Assembly (NCBI GenBank): GCA_011365025.1
Contig: RDOF01000005.1
Span: 72,882 to 136,881, forward strand
Direction of reading: 5' to 3'
DNA length: 64,000 nucleotides
Source: Candidatus Thorarchaeota archaeon
GTDB lineage: Archaea > Asgardarchaeota > Thorarchaeia > Thorarchaeales > Thorarchaeaceae
In this document: in pieces, positions 52,156 through 62,124 of the stretch
Numbering within the stretch: the first letter of the stretch is position 1
Layout: every line of letters starts with the position of its first letter
Position numbers and translations under genes: made by a program
The notes under the pieces: generated by a model
Database searches by the model: none
Told to the model about the DNA's origin: nothing
Seen by the model: the letters and a program-made list of their open reading frames with translations, nothing else

Positions 52156-52857
52156 ATGACACAATGTGAAGAGTGCTTGAAGAAAGGACATTTGTCAAGT
52201 ACACGCCGGACATATCCATGTGCTCTGTGTGGCCAATATCGGTGCGACATTCATTCGGTATGGGTCCCGGCTTATTTTCTGCAAAGACCTGCCAAATCGA
52301 CTGAAGCAGTCCTCAAGATTCTAAGGGGTCAGCCAGAAGAGGGATGGTATTCGTTCTGTGGGCGGCCATCGCACATTCCACGCGGAGTGCCAATTTGGTA
52401 TGGAAAAGAAAGGAAAGGCGGAAAGATCGTCGAAGCAATCCCCAACTATGAGAAGAAGGAGGGTTTTGAGGAGTTTGAGATGTGGGAGGTGGGAATTGTT
52501 GAAGATGGCTTTGAGGGACGCTGGGAGAAGGCTCACTATGAATTGTCATGCGAGCTTGCTCCAGTAATGTCCTTGGCACTCCAGCTTCATCGAAAACAGA
52601 GCAATGATGAGTCCTTCATAGATAGCCTTCACTCAATGGTATTTCAAACACTAGCGGCCAAAAAATCCACTCTGTTTTCTGCATCCAAGAAGGACCTGAT
52701 GATAGGTCTGGGAAGACCTCCCTCCTTGAGCGAGCTTTTTGGATTTATCTGCTCCCGTTGTGGTGTGGTGGCATGTGTCAACAGGTTAAAGCCTTTCTAT
52801 GACAAGAAAACCTTCGGCAACCTGATTGCAAAGCCAGAATCGGTAATACCAATGTGA
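52156..52857 (+). CDS. AN1-type zinc-finger-like protein
   Basis: 233 residues from ATG 52156, preceded by ggatggag; a longer frame overlapping the transporter gene was rejected. The N-terminus is CEECLKKGHLS, then YPCALCGQYRCDIHS: CxxC-x12-16-CxxC-x4-CxxH, the spacing of an AN1 finger. The C-terminal part carries another ICSRCGVVAC pair. Between them is a mixed Trp- and Glu-rich region without known motif. AN1 proteins are common in eukaryotes, linked to ubiquitin and stress, and occur as small proteins in archaea. It is 64 bp after the CDF gene and may be co-transcribed. Confidence 0.7.
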   Translation: MTQCEECLKKGHLSSTRRTYPCALCGQYRCDIHSVWVPAYFLQRPAKSTEAVLKILRGQPEEGWYSFCGRPSHIPRGVPIWYGKERKGGKIVEAIPNYEKKEGFEEFEMWEVGIVEDGFEGRWEKAHYELSCELAPVMSLALQLHRKQSNDESFIDSLHSMVFQTLAAKKSTLFSASKKDLMIGLGRPPSLSELFGFICSRCGVVACVNRLKPFYDKKTFGNLIAKPESVIPM

Positions 52858-53073
52858 GTGTTCAAGGCAGAGAGGGTGGCGGCGCATGACCGGATCAGAT
52901 GCCCTCTGGCGAACAAATATGTTCACGCCCCCAAGATCTGATTGACCCGGCTGGCAAATACTAGTCCACGACTGGCAATTATAAACACCCCCGAGAAAAG
53001 GTCCTATGGAGATGGAAAGCTGTATTAGAAAGCTATGGAATCCAGGGAGAGAGAGTATCATTGAGGGTTCAGC

Positions 53074-54345
53074 ATGAGAGTTGGAAGGAATTGGCCAAGG
53101 CGATCGCTGGATCGGATGATAGCGAAGATATCAGAAGGTCCAACCACAACAAAAGTCCCCCTTGGGAGAGGGATTCAGGATATAACACTTGACCCAGGTC
53201 TAGACGAGCAATTCATTGAGTATGCTCCGATAATCAAACTGATTGGACAGGAAAGAGTGACCGAAACTCGAAGCCGCATGTGGGGAGGAGTTCTAGTTCG
53301 AGCTCTCCAAAAGGAGGGGGGCGATTCTAGCAGCAGATGCCTTCAGTATATTTACACTTATACAGTTCAGCGCGGTGGTGTTAGTCTCTTCTACAATGTT
53401 ATAGTTCCGATACTTCTTGCCATTTTGGCTTTAGTTTCTCCGTTGCTGTTTGGGTCATGGGGCTATCCTTCGATTTCGCCTCCAATCAGTCCTTTCGAGT
53501 TGGCAATTCTTACAGAGGTTGTAGCAAGTCCTTTATTCGCCGTTGCGTTGGGGGCACATCTATCAGATTTTGTTGACAAGGACAAGAAGCAGTTTCACAT
53601 TCGTGGAACAACCTGGCTCCTCCTATTCGGGTCGCTCCCTCCTGCGCTGGTTTTGTATCTTCATGCAGATTTGAGTGGGAGCCTACTAACTATTGTGACT
53701 CTGTTTTGGTGGGCGTATTGGGGACTTCTTGTAGTGTTTTTCGCCGGTTGGTGCTTAAGCATCTTCGGGATAGGGCCAGCTTGCCACAAAATGGATTATG
53801 CTCCAGTTTTTGTATACTTGAAGAAGACTGAGTGGAATAAATGGGAATTTGATTCAGCCTGCTGGGACTATTATCACTACCAAGCTGTTTGCAAGACTGA
53901 GGAAACCGAAGGTCTACTCAGAAAAGGGACAAGAGCGCGGCTTGTGATGACAGATCCCTGGCATGCTCTGTCACGGGGGTCGCGCATAAACACACGGGGA
54001 GCCACAGGAGTGGGAGTGCTTTTCCTGCTGGTAGCACTGATTCTGCCTGTGGTCACAGCTCCTGAAAACTGGTTCCAGCCATGGACTACAATGTTCACGC
54101 TGTTATTCTTTGTTGTGGGTGGCGTAATTGTAGCACAGATGCCCTTGGGGGGAGGAGCCCTCTCGAATCTCAGAGTGCTTAGAGATGGAGCATATCTTCG
54201 AGAGAAGGCATACCTAAGTAATGAGAAAATCCTTACACTCTGGAATCTTTCTGACAAGGACGCGCAATTAATCATCAGAACGAAGTTGCAGGACCCATTT
54301 GAGAACTACCCAGGAAACACAGGGACATTCAAGGATACGAGTTAG
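53074..54345 (+). CDS. Polytopic membrane protein, unknown function
   Basis: 423 residues; ATG 53074 follows gagggttcagc. A soluble N-terminus of about 100 residues is followed by about six hydrophobic segments (near 107-128, 145-165, 180-205, 208-232, 315-333, 337-360). A soluble tail contains NLRVLRDGAYLREKAYLS. A large polar loop between helices (about 240-310) has aromatic and charged residues (WDYYHYQAVC). No transporter or enzyme signature is seen. It is followed by a short hairpin before the histidine kinase gene. Confidence 0.75.
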   Translation: MRVGRNWPRRSLDRMIAKISEGPTTTKVPLGRGIQDITLDPGLDEQFIEYAPIIKLIGQERVTETRSRMWGGVLVRALQKEGGDSSSRCLQYIYTYTVQRGGVSLFYNVIVPILLAILALVSPLLFGSWGYPSISPPISPFELAILTEVVASPLFAVALGAHLSDFVDKDKKQFHIRGTTWLLLFGSLPPALVLYLHADLSGSLLTIVTLFWWAYWGLLVVFFAGWCLSIFGIGPACHKMDYAPVFVYLKKTEWNKWEFDSACWDYYHYQAVCKTEETEGLLRKGTRARLVMTDPWHALSRGSRINTRGATGVGVLFLLVALILPVVTAPENWFQPWTTMFTLLFFVVGGVIVAQMPLGGGALSNLRVLRDGAYLREKAYLSNEKILTLWNLSDKDAQLIIRTKLQDPFENYPGNTGTFKDTS

Positions 54346-54406
54346 GTCCATAGCAGGAAGCTCAAAAAGGAATTTTGCAAAACACTCAGATACTGGGACC
54401 AGAGGT

Positions 54407-54429
54407 AACCCCCACCATTAAGCGGGGTT
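54407..54429 (+). promoter_or_regulatory. Short inverted repeat upstream of histidine kinase
   Basis: aacccc (54407-54412) pairs with ggggtt (54424-54429) around an 11-base loop. It ends 28 bp before the kinase start. It could end the upstream transcript or sit in the kinase leader. Confidence 0.35.
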
Positions 54430-54456
54430 TCAGAGCTGGAACACAAGCCGGGGATT

Positions 54457-57400
54457 TTGGCCACCTATCCTCGGGACGGGGTGCACAAACTGCAGAAGGA
54501 TGACTGGTGCGGCAGAGTACAGAGCAGTATACTTGCTGAAATGATGACAGATGGCGTTCTAGTTCTAAATGAGAAGCAGCTCATCACCTGTGCAAATCCG
54601 AACTTCGCCGCGATGATTGGCAGGTCATTTGACCAGATTGTGGGAAAAAGAGCTGATGAGTTCATAAAGGCCGGAATGGAGGAACCTCTCGCATCACTAA
54701 TCCTTTCGTCATCCGAAAGGAAATCTCCAGGCGAAATCCTAACTTGGATTCGGCCAGATGGTGAACCAGTGCAGACAACTGCTAAATCAGTCTTGATTAG
54801 TCGGCACGGCAGAAGCGAATCGTCAGTCCTTCTAGTGATAACAGAAGTTACTGAGCCAGATGAGAAAAGGTACCTGGAGATTGATGACTTTTACATGCGA
54901 GTGATGGATATGTCACCCGACATGATTCTGACTCTGGACACAAGAGGAACCATAACATACTGCAATACCTCCGCAATTCAACAGACAGGATACTCAAGAG
55001 AGGAAATTGTAGGAAAGAGATTCACACTATTAGGTTCCTTGAAAGCTGGTGATATCCCCAATTACCTGAGAATGTTCACCGAAGTACTTAGAGGGCAGAT
55101 TCCAGAACCTTTTGAAATCCAATGGGAGAGGAAGGACGGTGGCATCTTTGACTCTGAAGTCATTGTTTCGCCTCTTAGGAATGATGACCGAATAACTGGA
55201 ATCATTGCAATTGCCAGAAACATCACTGAAAGAAAGCAAGTGGAGTCTGCACTGGCTGGAAGTGAAGAACGCTATCGACTACTCTACGAGAATCTATCAG
55301 ATGGTGTCTTTCGCACTGACTCTAAAGGCATCATAACTATGTGCAGCCCGAAGGCAGCAGACATCTTCGGGTGCACCTGCGATGAACTACTTGGAACGAA
55401 CTTCATACAGCTTGTCCATCCTGAAGACCGAGAATACATTATGCTGACGTACAATGAGAGTATTGAGAGAGAAGACACCATACCAGGAGGAATTGAGGCC
55501 AGGGGATTGAGAAAGGATGGTTCAATGAACTACTTTCACATAACAAATACTCTTTTGATGGACGAGGGGCATCCTGCTGGATATCAATCGCTCATTAGGG
55601 ATGTCACTGATCGTCGCAATGCCGAGGAAGCAATTCGCGTAAGCGAACAGAAGTATAGAGACCTTTTCACCCATTCTCCAGTATCAATTTGGGAGCAGGA
55701 TTTCACCGAGATAGGTGCTTGGCTGGAGGAACTCAAGAGTAGTGGTATCCAGGATTTGGATCAATACTTGGATGAAAATCCAGAGGAAGTTCGAAAGGCG
55801 CTTTCAATGCTGAAGATCGACAACATGAATGATGCCGCTCTTGATATGTACAGGGCAAACAGCAAGGAGCAACTCATCGATAACTTGGACAAGGTATTCT
55901 TGGAAGAAACGTATGAAGGGCTCAAGCAGGAACTCATTGCGATTTGGAATGGTCGCCCTGACAGTCTTGTATTTGAGAGCTCAGGATTGGACTTGGAGGG
56001 CAATCGGCTATCTACTCAAATAATTTGGAAAGTACCGATGGTGCATGGTACGATGGACCTTTCAAGCGCGATGGTTGTAATTGCAGATATAACGGACAGA
56101 GTGCGCGCTGAGGATGACCTTAGAAAATCAGAAGAGCGATACAGGACAATTGTCCAGTCGCTAGAGGACATTGTATTTGTTTACGATTCCCAGAACAAGC
56201 ACGCCCAAGTTTATGTTTCTGAGCAGGGCCTTATTCTAAAACCTCGTGAAGATCTTCTTGGAAAGTCGATAGAGGAAATCCTACCTGCTGATGCAGCAAA
56301 GATACAAACAGACGCCTTTGCGCGGGTTCGGAAAACAGGTGCGGGAGAGCACATAGAGTATCCACTTCGGCTAGGCGAAAAGCTCCATTGGTTTTCAGCT
56401 ACCTTGAACCTGCACGAAGATGGAGAGAGCATCATCTCGCTTGTCAGAGACATAACTGCTAGAAAGGAAACAGAACAGGAGCTCCTAGAGAATGAAGAAC
56501 GATTTGCCTTGTTTGCGGACAACATTCCAGGGCCAGTATTCATCAAGGACGAGAAGTCAAACATGCTCTATGTCAACAGATACATGAAAGAGATGTTTGG
56601 AATAGAGGAGGGGATAGGGAAAAACACCGCAGAGGTCTTTCCTCCTGAGGTTGCCAAAGGAATGATTGATGACGACAGACGGGCCATGCGTGAAGGTCCG
56701 ATTCACATAACGCAATTCATTCCTGACCGGAATGGCAATGCACACGTCTATCAAACTTCAAAGTTTCCAATAAGGAGAGAGAATAAGGCAGATCTTCTAG
56801 GAGGGCTAGCTCTTGACATTACCGAAAGAACAATGGCAGAGCAAGCAATAAAGGAGTCAGAGAAGAAATATCGCCTACTGTATCAGAGCATGGAAGATGG
56901 ATTCGTAAGTGCAGACAATGATGGCAACTACATCGAATTCAATCGTGCCTATGTGGATCTCTCTGGGTATGAAGAAGAGGAACTGCGAAAGCTAAGCTTT
57001 TGGAATCTGACTCCTCCTCAGTGGCACGAAATGGAAAAGAGAATCAACAGAGACCAGATTTTGGTTCGCGGGTACTCAGACCTCTATGAGAAGGAACTCC
57101 AACGAAAGGATGGAACAGTGGTCCCAATCGAGATACGAGTGTATCTTCTGAGAGATGAGAGTGCCAGACCGATTGGCACTTGGGCAATTGTGCGCGACAT
57201 TTCATTAAGAAAACGTGCTGAGGAAGAGCTTCGGGAAGAGCGAGATACCGCTCAGAGGTACCTCGACATTGCTGGAGCTGCAATCATAGTGATTGATGTG
57301 GATGGACGAGTCCACCTTATCAATAGAAGGGGCCTTGAGATTATAGGATATGAAAATGGAGAGGTGTTGGGAAGAAACTGGATTGATTTGGTTGTTCCTG

Positions 57401-59448
57401 AGAATGATAGAAGCAAAGCGAGAGAGCGCTTTGTTGAGATTTTGCGAGATGAAACGTCCAATGAAGGAGGATTCAAGCTCACTATTCTTACAAAGAGCAA
57501 TGAAGAACGTATCATTTCGTGGAGATATCGTGTGCTTCAAAACGATTTTGGAAATGCAATCGGCCTACTAGCCTCGGGTGAGGACATAACTCAGGCTGCA
57601 GTTGCCGAAGCGGCCTTACGAAACTCAGAAGCAAAGTACAAGCAACTTGTTGAGCAATACACCCAAGGAGTGGCAATAATCAAGGATCCTCTGAAGATAG
57701 TCTTTGCAAACAAAGCCCTTGGTGAAATCCTAGGTCGGACTTCTGAAGACTTGTTGAACCTGACTCCAGAAGAAGTAAGGGGACTCCTGCACCCCGAGGA
57801 TTTTGCTGTCCTAATTAGTCGATTCGAAGATTTAATGGCGGGCGGGTTTCCGAGAGAAGATCCAATGGTAATCAGGGCAATTCGTCCAAACGGCGAAATT
57901 AGGTGGCTGGAAATTCTTGGACGCCGTGTTGAATTTGAAGGCAAGTATGCAATTCAGATTGCAATGACTGATTCAACAGAAAGAATTAGAGCCAATGAGA
58001 AATTGCGCGACTCAGAGGAAAGATACAGGAGGCTCTCGGACGAGTCGATTCAGGCTCTGGCTATTCTCCAGGATGGAAGGTATGTTTATGCCAATCCGGC
58101 ATTTGCCTCCATAGTGGGACATTCCCTTGAGCGAATTCTTAGTTTCACTGCGGAGGAGGTATGGAGCCTGGTATACCCTGAGGACAGGGAAGAGCTCAAC
58201 AGAAGGAATGAGGAGATGCAGAAAGGAGGGGCCGTGGCCCCAAGGCACAGATTCCGATATGTTAGAAGCGATGGCGCTGTGAGATGGGTTGAGTCCTTCG
58301 TGAAATCGATTGAATATGAAGGAAGACCAGCGGTGCAAGTTCTTGAAATTGATATAACTGCCCGAATGGATTCTGAAAAGGCTCTACGCGACAGCGAGGC
58401 AAAATACAGAAAGCTTGTTGAGCATGCCACTCTTGGAATAATGATTGCGAGAGCAGCCCCAATTGAAATTGCCTTTGCAAATGATGCCCTTTTGAAAATA
58501 ACAGGCCTTTCTGGCGATGAGCTTCTATCACTCTCTGGAGAGCAAATCGAGAACCTAATACATCCAGATGACTTTGAGAAGTTGGTAACTCTGATGGCAG
58601 ATATTCTAGAGGATGTAACTCCGATGGATACTCCGCTCATTCTAAGAGTGATTCGAAATGATGGAAAGATGCGTTGGGTTGAGGTCAGAGGAAGCAAGGT
58701 CGAATACGAAGAGGGACCTGCCATTCAAGCAACAGTGGTAGATATTACCGAACGTAGAACCGCCGAGAGAGAACGACAGAAAGCGGAGGACGATTTGAAA
58801 ACCGCAGCAGACACTGCCATGCTATACCTAGACCTTCTTGGTCATGACATGAGAAACAGGCTTCAGGCAATACAGATCGCCACGGAACTTCTCCAGTTCG
58901 ATGAAACACGCCCAGAGGCCCTTCGAACGATTGACCGAGTTATTGACTTAGTGCAATCATCGGAGGCACTAATTGAAAAGGCACATGCCACCAGAGGCCT
59001 TATTTCGGCACCTCTAGGGAATGTATCTTTAATTCAGACATTGAGGAATATCGTGAAAGATGTTGAGATTCGATTTGATGACCTTGCCATTGAAACGGAA
59101 TACAAGGTTGACCAGGCACAAATCATGGCTGATGAGTATCTCAGCCATCTTCTAATCAATGTGCTAGAGAATGCAGTAATTCACAACCAGACCTCGGAAA
59201 GAAAGATGTGGGTCACTCTTGCAGAAAAGAGGGGCGGATTCGAGCTTTCGGTCGCCGACAATGGGGAGGGAATTGACGATTCGTTGAAGAGCATCCTTTT
59301 TGACCAAGACCGTAGATTTGGTGGGTTAGGACTTCATCAATCCCAAAGAATCATATCAAAATACGGCGGGTCAATCGAGGTAGGAGATCGGGTGCCTGGA
59401 AACCCGACCAAAGGAGCGAAAATAACCCTATGGTTTCCTAAGGCATAG
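54457..59448 (+). CDS. Soluble histidine kinase with eleven PAS domains
   Basis: 1,663 residues with a probable TTG start (a later GTG at 54481 or ATG are alternatives). No TM helix or signal peptide was seen. Eleven PAS/PAC sensor units of about 120-130 residues follow one another, each opening near RYR.L(Y/V) and closing with DITER or DITAR. At the C-terminus the phosphoacceptor His1463 lies in GHDMRNRLQAI. The ATP domain has NVLENAVIHN, DNGEGI (1601-1606) and FGGLGLHQSQ. No receiver domain is attached and no response regulator is nearby, so the downstream partner is unknown. The size suggests integration of several cytosolic signals such as redox or ligands. Confidence 0.95.
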   Translation: MATYPRDGVHKLQKDDWCGRVQSSILAEMMTDGVLVLNEKQLITCANPNFAAMIGRSFDQIVGKRADEFIKAGMEEPLASLILSSSERKSPGEILTWIRPDGEPVQTTAKSVLISRHGRSESSVLLVITEVTEPDEKRYLEIDDFYMRVMDMSPDMILTLDTRGTITYCNTSAIQQTGYSREEIVGKRFTLLGSLKAGDIPNYLRMFTEVLRGQIPEPFEIQWERKDGGIFDSEVIVSPLRNDDRITGIIAIARNITERKQVESALAGSEERYRLLYENLSDGVFRTDSKGIITMCSPKAADIFGCTCDELLGTNFIQLVHPEDREYIMLTYNESIEREDTIPGGIEARGLRKDGSMNYFHITNTLLMDEGHPAGYQSLIRDVTDRRNAEEAIRVSEQKYRDLFTHSPVSIWEQDFTEIGAWLEELKSSGIQDLDQYLDENPEEVRKALSMLKIDNMNDAALDMYRANSKEQLIDNLDKVFLEETYEGLKQELIAIWNGRPDSLVFESSGLDLEGNRLSTQIIWKVPMVHGTMDLSSAMVVIADITDRVRAEDDLRKSEERYRTIVQSLEDIVFVYDSQNKHAQVYVSEQGLILKPREDLLGKSIEEILPADAAKIQTDAFARVRKTGAGEHIEYPLRLGEKLHWFSATLNLHEDGESIISLVRDITARKETEQELLENEERFALFADNIPGPVFIKDEKSNMLYVNRYMKEMFGIEEGIGKNTAEVFPPEVAKGMIDDDRRAMREGPIHITQFIPDRNGNAHVYQTSKFPIRRENKADLLGGLALDITERTMAEQAIKESEKKYRLLYQSMEDGFVSADNDGNYIEFNRAYVDLSGYEEEELRKLSFWNLTPPQWHEMEKRINRDQILVRGYSDLYEKELQRKDGTVVPIEIRVYLLRDESARPIGTWAIVRDISLRKRAEEELREERDTAQRYLDIAGAAIIVIDVDGRVHLINRRGLEIIGYENGEVLGRNWIDLVVPENDRSKARERFVEILRDETSNEGGFKLTILTKSNEERIISWRYRVLQNDFGNAIGLLASGEDITQAAVAEAALRNSEAKYKQLVEQYTQGVAIIKDPLKIVFANKALGEILGRTSEDLLNLTPEEVRGLLHPEDFAVLISRFEDLMAGGFPREDPMVIRAIRPNGEIRWLEILGRRVEFEGKYAIQIAMTDSTERIRANEKLRDSEERYRRLSDESIQALAILQDGRYVYANPAFASIVGHSLERILSFTAEEVWSLVYPEDREELNRRNEEMQKGGAVAPRHRFRYVRSDGAVRWVESFVKSIEYEGRPAVQVLEIDITARMDSEKALRDSEAKYRKLVEHATLGIMIARAAPIEIAFANDALLKITGLSGDELLSLSGEQIENLIHPDDFEKLVTLMADILEDVTPMDTPLILRVIRNDGKMRWVEVRGSKVEYEEGPAIQATVVDITERRTAERERQKAEDDLKTAADTAMLYLDLLGHDMRNRLQAIQIATELLQFDETRPEALRTIDRVIDLVQSSEALIEKAHATRGLISAPLGNVSLIQTLRNIVKDVEIRFDDLAIETEYKVDQAQIMADEYLSHLLINVLENAVIHNQTSERKMWVTLAEKRGGFELSVADNGEGIDDSLKSILFDQDRRFGGLGLHQSQRIISKYGGSIEVGDRVPGNPTKGAKITLWFPKA

Positions 59449-59524
59449 TCCTTGAAAGCAGGATACTTGCCAGACATTACTCGTAGGATAACTAATCCTA
59501 GAAAGTGCTCTTCTGAACTTCGCC

Positions 59525-60379
59525 CTAGTCTGATTGTCCCTTGAGATAAGAAACCTTTGCGAACTGAAAGCGGTCCGCCCTCTTTGCAGCAGAGGATGAA
59601 CTGAGTTTGCGCAAATCAACGCCAAACTCCCGAGATTGCCTGTCAATCCATGTTTCTCTAGCATTCCGAGCAACGATGCTGGCAGCAGCGACAGCGACAA
59701 TCTCTTCAGCACGCGGCTTCTGAATCAGGTCAATGCATTTCGTGTCTAGCACTCTTTCAAGACGGAGTTTCGTCTTAAGCTTTGAAAACTCATCAATGAC
59801 AACCCGGACTTTGTCATTCTTGGTGGCCTTGTAGCACTCTGATACCGCCTTCGCATGCCCCCATGCCAGTAAATCATTGAGATTCTTGCCTTCATCCTTC
59901 AATTCATCGAGCCGCTGGTTGAAGGCCTTAGGAGAAAGAGTCACCTCTCTAACGGAAAGGCAATTCCGCTTCACATCATGTGCCAGGTCAGCAATACCCT
60001 CTACCTTCAGCTCCTTGCTGTCCATTACGCCAAGGGAACGAAGCATGGCAGATTGCGATGAGTTTAGGGCAACAGCTGCAATCACCAAAGGCCCAAGCCA
60101 TTCTCCCTTTCCAGCCTCGTCAGACCCAATTGTAATTAGGCTATCAGCCGTGTCCGTATAGATCTTACGAACTGAATTCTGAAGCAGTGCTCCGGTATAG
60201 CTACCGGATGCAACAACCTTTCCGCTGCTATACGCGATAATCGACTCCCCCCGAAATGACAGCCTAAAGGCTTCATACCTGCTCTTTGTCCCTACTTCGT
60301 GAGCCTCCGAATTCTTGAGAAGATCACGCTTCAGAACATCAGTTCTCTCAGATTCAATCTTAACCACGTGAAAGCCCAT
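59525..60379 (-). CDS. rnhC: Ribonuclease HIII-like protein
   Basis: 284 residues from ATG 60379, with ggagg ten bases upstream and 16 bp after the BirA stop. The N-terminal roughly 80 residues match the TBP-like substrate-binding domain of RNase HIII (YEAFRLSFRGESIIAYSSGKV). The catalytic domain follows: GSDEAGKGEWLGPLV (Asp, Glu), VMDSKEL (Asp) and RAEEIVAVAAASIVAR. In the last motif HIII has Glu where HII has Asp, completing a DEDE set. It cleaves RNA of RNA-DNA hybrids. HIII is mostly bacterial, so its presence in an archaeon is notable. Archaeal RNase HII is the main alternative, but the N-terminal domain argues against it. Confidence 0.85.
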   Translation of the reverse strand: MGFHVVKIESERTDVLKRDLLKNSEAHEVGTKSRYEAFRLSFRGESIIAYSSGKVVASGSYTGALLQNSVRKIYTDTADSLITIGSDEAGKGEWLGPLVIAAVALNSSQSAMLRSLGVMDSKELKVEGIADLAHDVKRNCLSVREVTLSPKAFNQRLDELKDEGKNLNDLLAWGHAKAVSECYKATKNDKVRVVIDEFSKLKTKLRLERVLDTKCIDLIQKPRAEEIVAVAAASIVARNARETWIDRQSREFGVDLRKLSSSSAAKRADRFQFAKVSYLKGQSD

Positions 60380-60395
60380 GTTTCTTTTTCCTCCG

Positions 60396-61178
60396 TTACC
60401 TAAGATGAATGACATCTCCTGCAGAAACCAGGTGCTGCCCATCTCCATTCTCGACAACCAGCATCCCATTGTTATCTATATCAACCGCAATCCCATTAAG
60501 CGTTCCAGCGGGCAGCTCGACCAAAACGGCCCTCCCGAGGGTTGTGCAGTTCTTTCTGTATTCTTTGAGAATAAAATCAAGAGCCTGTCTTTCACGGACT
60601 TCTCTTAGTTGCTGGTCAATATTGTTGATAATTTGAGATGCAAGATCTTCTTGAGTAGGTACAATCTTTGATTCCTTTGCGATTGTTGTTGCGCTTATGC
60701 GAAGTGCCTCGGGCAAGTCTGAATCGTTGAATGAAGTATTAATACCAATTCCAAGGATTGCAAGAGCATCGCCACCTTCTGAAACGACAAGTTCTCCAAG
60801 AATCCCACCGATTTTTCTCTCATTCACCAGCAGGTCATTTGGCCATTTCAGGTGGGCTTTAATCATTGATGATTCTTCTAGTGCACGTAAAGCAGCGTTT
60901 GCCAACATGATTCCCAGGAAAGGACTTGATGAATCGCCTAGAGGCGGTTTCAATACGATACTGAGGTATAAACCGCCAGATGGCGAATACCATCTGCGAC
61001 CATGTCGCCCTCTGCCCCCAACTTGTCTATCCGCAATAACGACAATTCCTTCTCCACCTCCATCTCGGACCATATCCTTTGCCATGAGATTCGTGGAGTG
61101 AACTTCCTCAAGATACGTAATTCGCGGAGAAATGATGTGTGTGTTGAGGGCACTCAATAGCGCCTCGGAATCGACCAT
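60396..61178 (-). CDS. birA: Biotin-protein ligase (BirA)
   Basis: 260 residues. The biotin/AMP loop GRGRHGRRW (about 55-63) and KWPNDLLV (about 108-115) are present, followed by KIGGILGE and GIGINTSF. The short C-terminal SH3-like domain is kept (TTLGRAVLVELPAG). There is no N-terminal DNA-binding domain, so it is a ligase only. It biotinylates carrier proteins such as the EAMKM protein at 26323-26850. The RNase HIII gene follows on the same strand, 16 bp away, without an obvious functional link. Confidence 0.96.
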   Translation of the reverse strand: MVDSEALLSALNTHIISPRITYLEEVHSTNLMAKDMVRDGGGEGIVVIADRQVGGRGRHGRRWYSPSGGLYLSIVLKPPLGDSSSPFLGIMLANAALRALEESSMIKAHLKWPNDLLVNERKIGGILGELVVSEGGDALAILGIGINTSFNDSDLPEALRISATTIAKESKIVPTQEDLASQIINNIDQQLREVRERQALDFILKEYRKNCTTLGRAVLVELPAGTLNGIAVDIDNNGMLVVENGDGQHLVSAGDVIHLR

Positions 61179-61248
61179 AGTTCATCCATCATAAATTGAT
61201 ATTGCAGTTTGTTACAGTTTTCGTACCGCGGATTCCATTCAGTGAGCA

Positions 61249-61288
61249 CTTATATTATGTATGGAATTTGCGAGGCACAGTCAGGTGA
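61249..61288 (+). promoter_or_regulatory. TATA box and ribosome site fixing the start of the Ntn-hydrolase-like gene
   Basis: acttatattatg is centred about 25-30 bp before a likely initiation near 61278, and aggtga (61283-61288) lies six bases before ATG 61294. An ATG at 61261 would sit almost on the TATA element, so the later start is preferred. Confidence 0.55.
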
Positions 61289-61293
61289 ATGAG

Positions 61294-62124
61294 ATGCCTA
61301 GCTTCGCAGGTGCTGTGATCCTACCCGAGGAGAAGAAAACTCTTCTATTCAAGAACAGAGATATGACCAAGAGGGACCACAAGGACGAGCTGTTCTACGA
61401 TGTAGACTGCTTTGGAATCAGAGGAGTTGATAATGTAACAGGAGAGCTTGGGGGGCTAGCCATTGGTGTAAATCACCACGGGCTTGCAGTTGCAAATACC
61501 CACGTAAGAAACACTGATGACCCCTCATACTATCTGCTGACTGAGCAAATCCTAATGTTCGCGAGGGACGCTGAAGATGGACTTGGAATGGTCCGCGATC
61601 ACCTGAAGTCCGGGCGCAAGTATCAGTGGGGCAATCTTGTACTCGCAGATCATGACTCAATGCTGGTGATTGAGCTTGCAGGTGACGAGCACTCCATTGA
61701 GTGGTCAGAACGAAAAGTACTCCGAACAGCGCATCATATCATGCTTGATACCGAAGAGGTCCTGAGGTCTAGCCAAGCAGAAGAAGAGGAGTACCAGAAT
61801 TCTGTGAAGAGGGTGGAACGAGGCTATGATCTAATTCGACAGGTATCAAGTGTGAGCGACGTCTTCAATATTTTGAAGGACCACGGCGATGGACCTGGAC
61901 AGAACAGCCTTTGTAAGCATGCAATAGCTGATGGTGAACATGCCACAATCATGAGCTATGTTGTGGAAGTCGACTATGCAACAGATTTGGCAAAGCCAAA
62001 GATTGTGTTTCATGTGGCAAAGGGAAATCCCTGCCAATCAACGTTTGCGTCAATACCCATAGTCTTTCCTGCAGACGAGGAGATAATGAGGCGGGCAGTC
62101 CAGTTTTATCATGGTGACATGTAG
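61294..62124 (+). CDS. Ntn-hydrolase-like protein (C45 / NRDE type)
   Basis: 276 residues from ATG 61294. The pattern FAGAVIL, LLFKNRDMTKR, LGGLAIGVNHHGLAVANTHV and a middle GNLVLADHDSMLVIEL resembles penicillin-V-acylase/C45 and NRDE (TANGO2) proteins, which share the Ntn-hydrolase fold. In that superfamily an N-terminal Cys is the nucleophile. Here the corresponding region has no cysteine near the mature start, so either it is inactive, uses another residue such as Ser3, or the family is different. It has its own promoter and no linked partner. A small-molecule amidohydrolase or haem-related role cannot be distinguished. Confidence 0.65.
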   Translation: MPSFAGAVILPEEKKTLLFKNRDMTKRDHKDELFYDVDCFGIRGVDNVTGELGGLAIGVNHHGLAVANTHVRNTDDPSYYLLTEQILMFARDAEDGLGMVRDHLKSGRKYQWGNLVLADHDSMLVIELAGDEHSIEWSERKVLRTAHHIMLDTEEVLRSSQAEEEEYQNSVKRVERGYDLIRQVSSVSDVFNILKDHGDGPGQNSLCKHAIADGEHATIMSYVVEVDYATDLAKPKIVFHVAKGNPCQSTFASIPIVFPADEEIMRRAVQFYHGDM

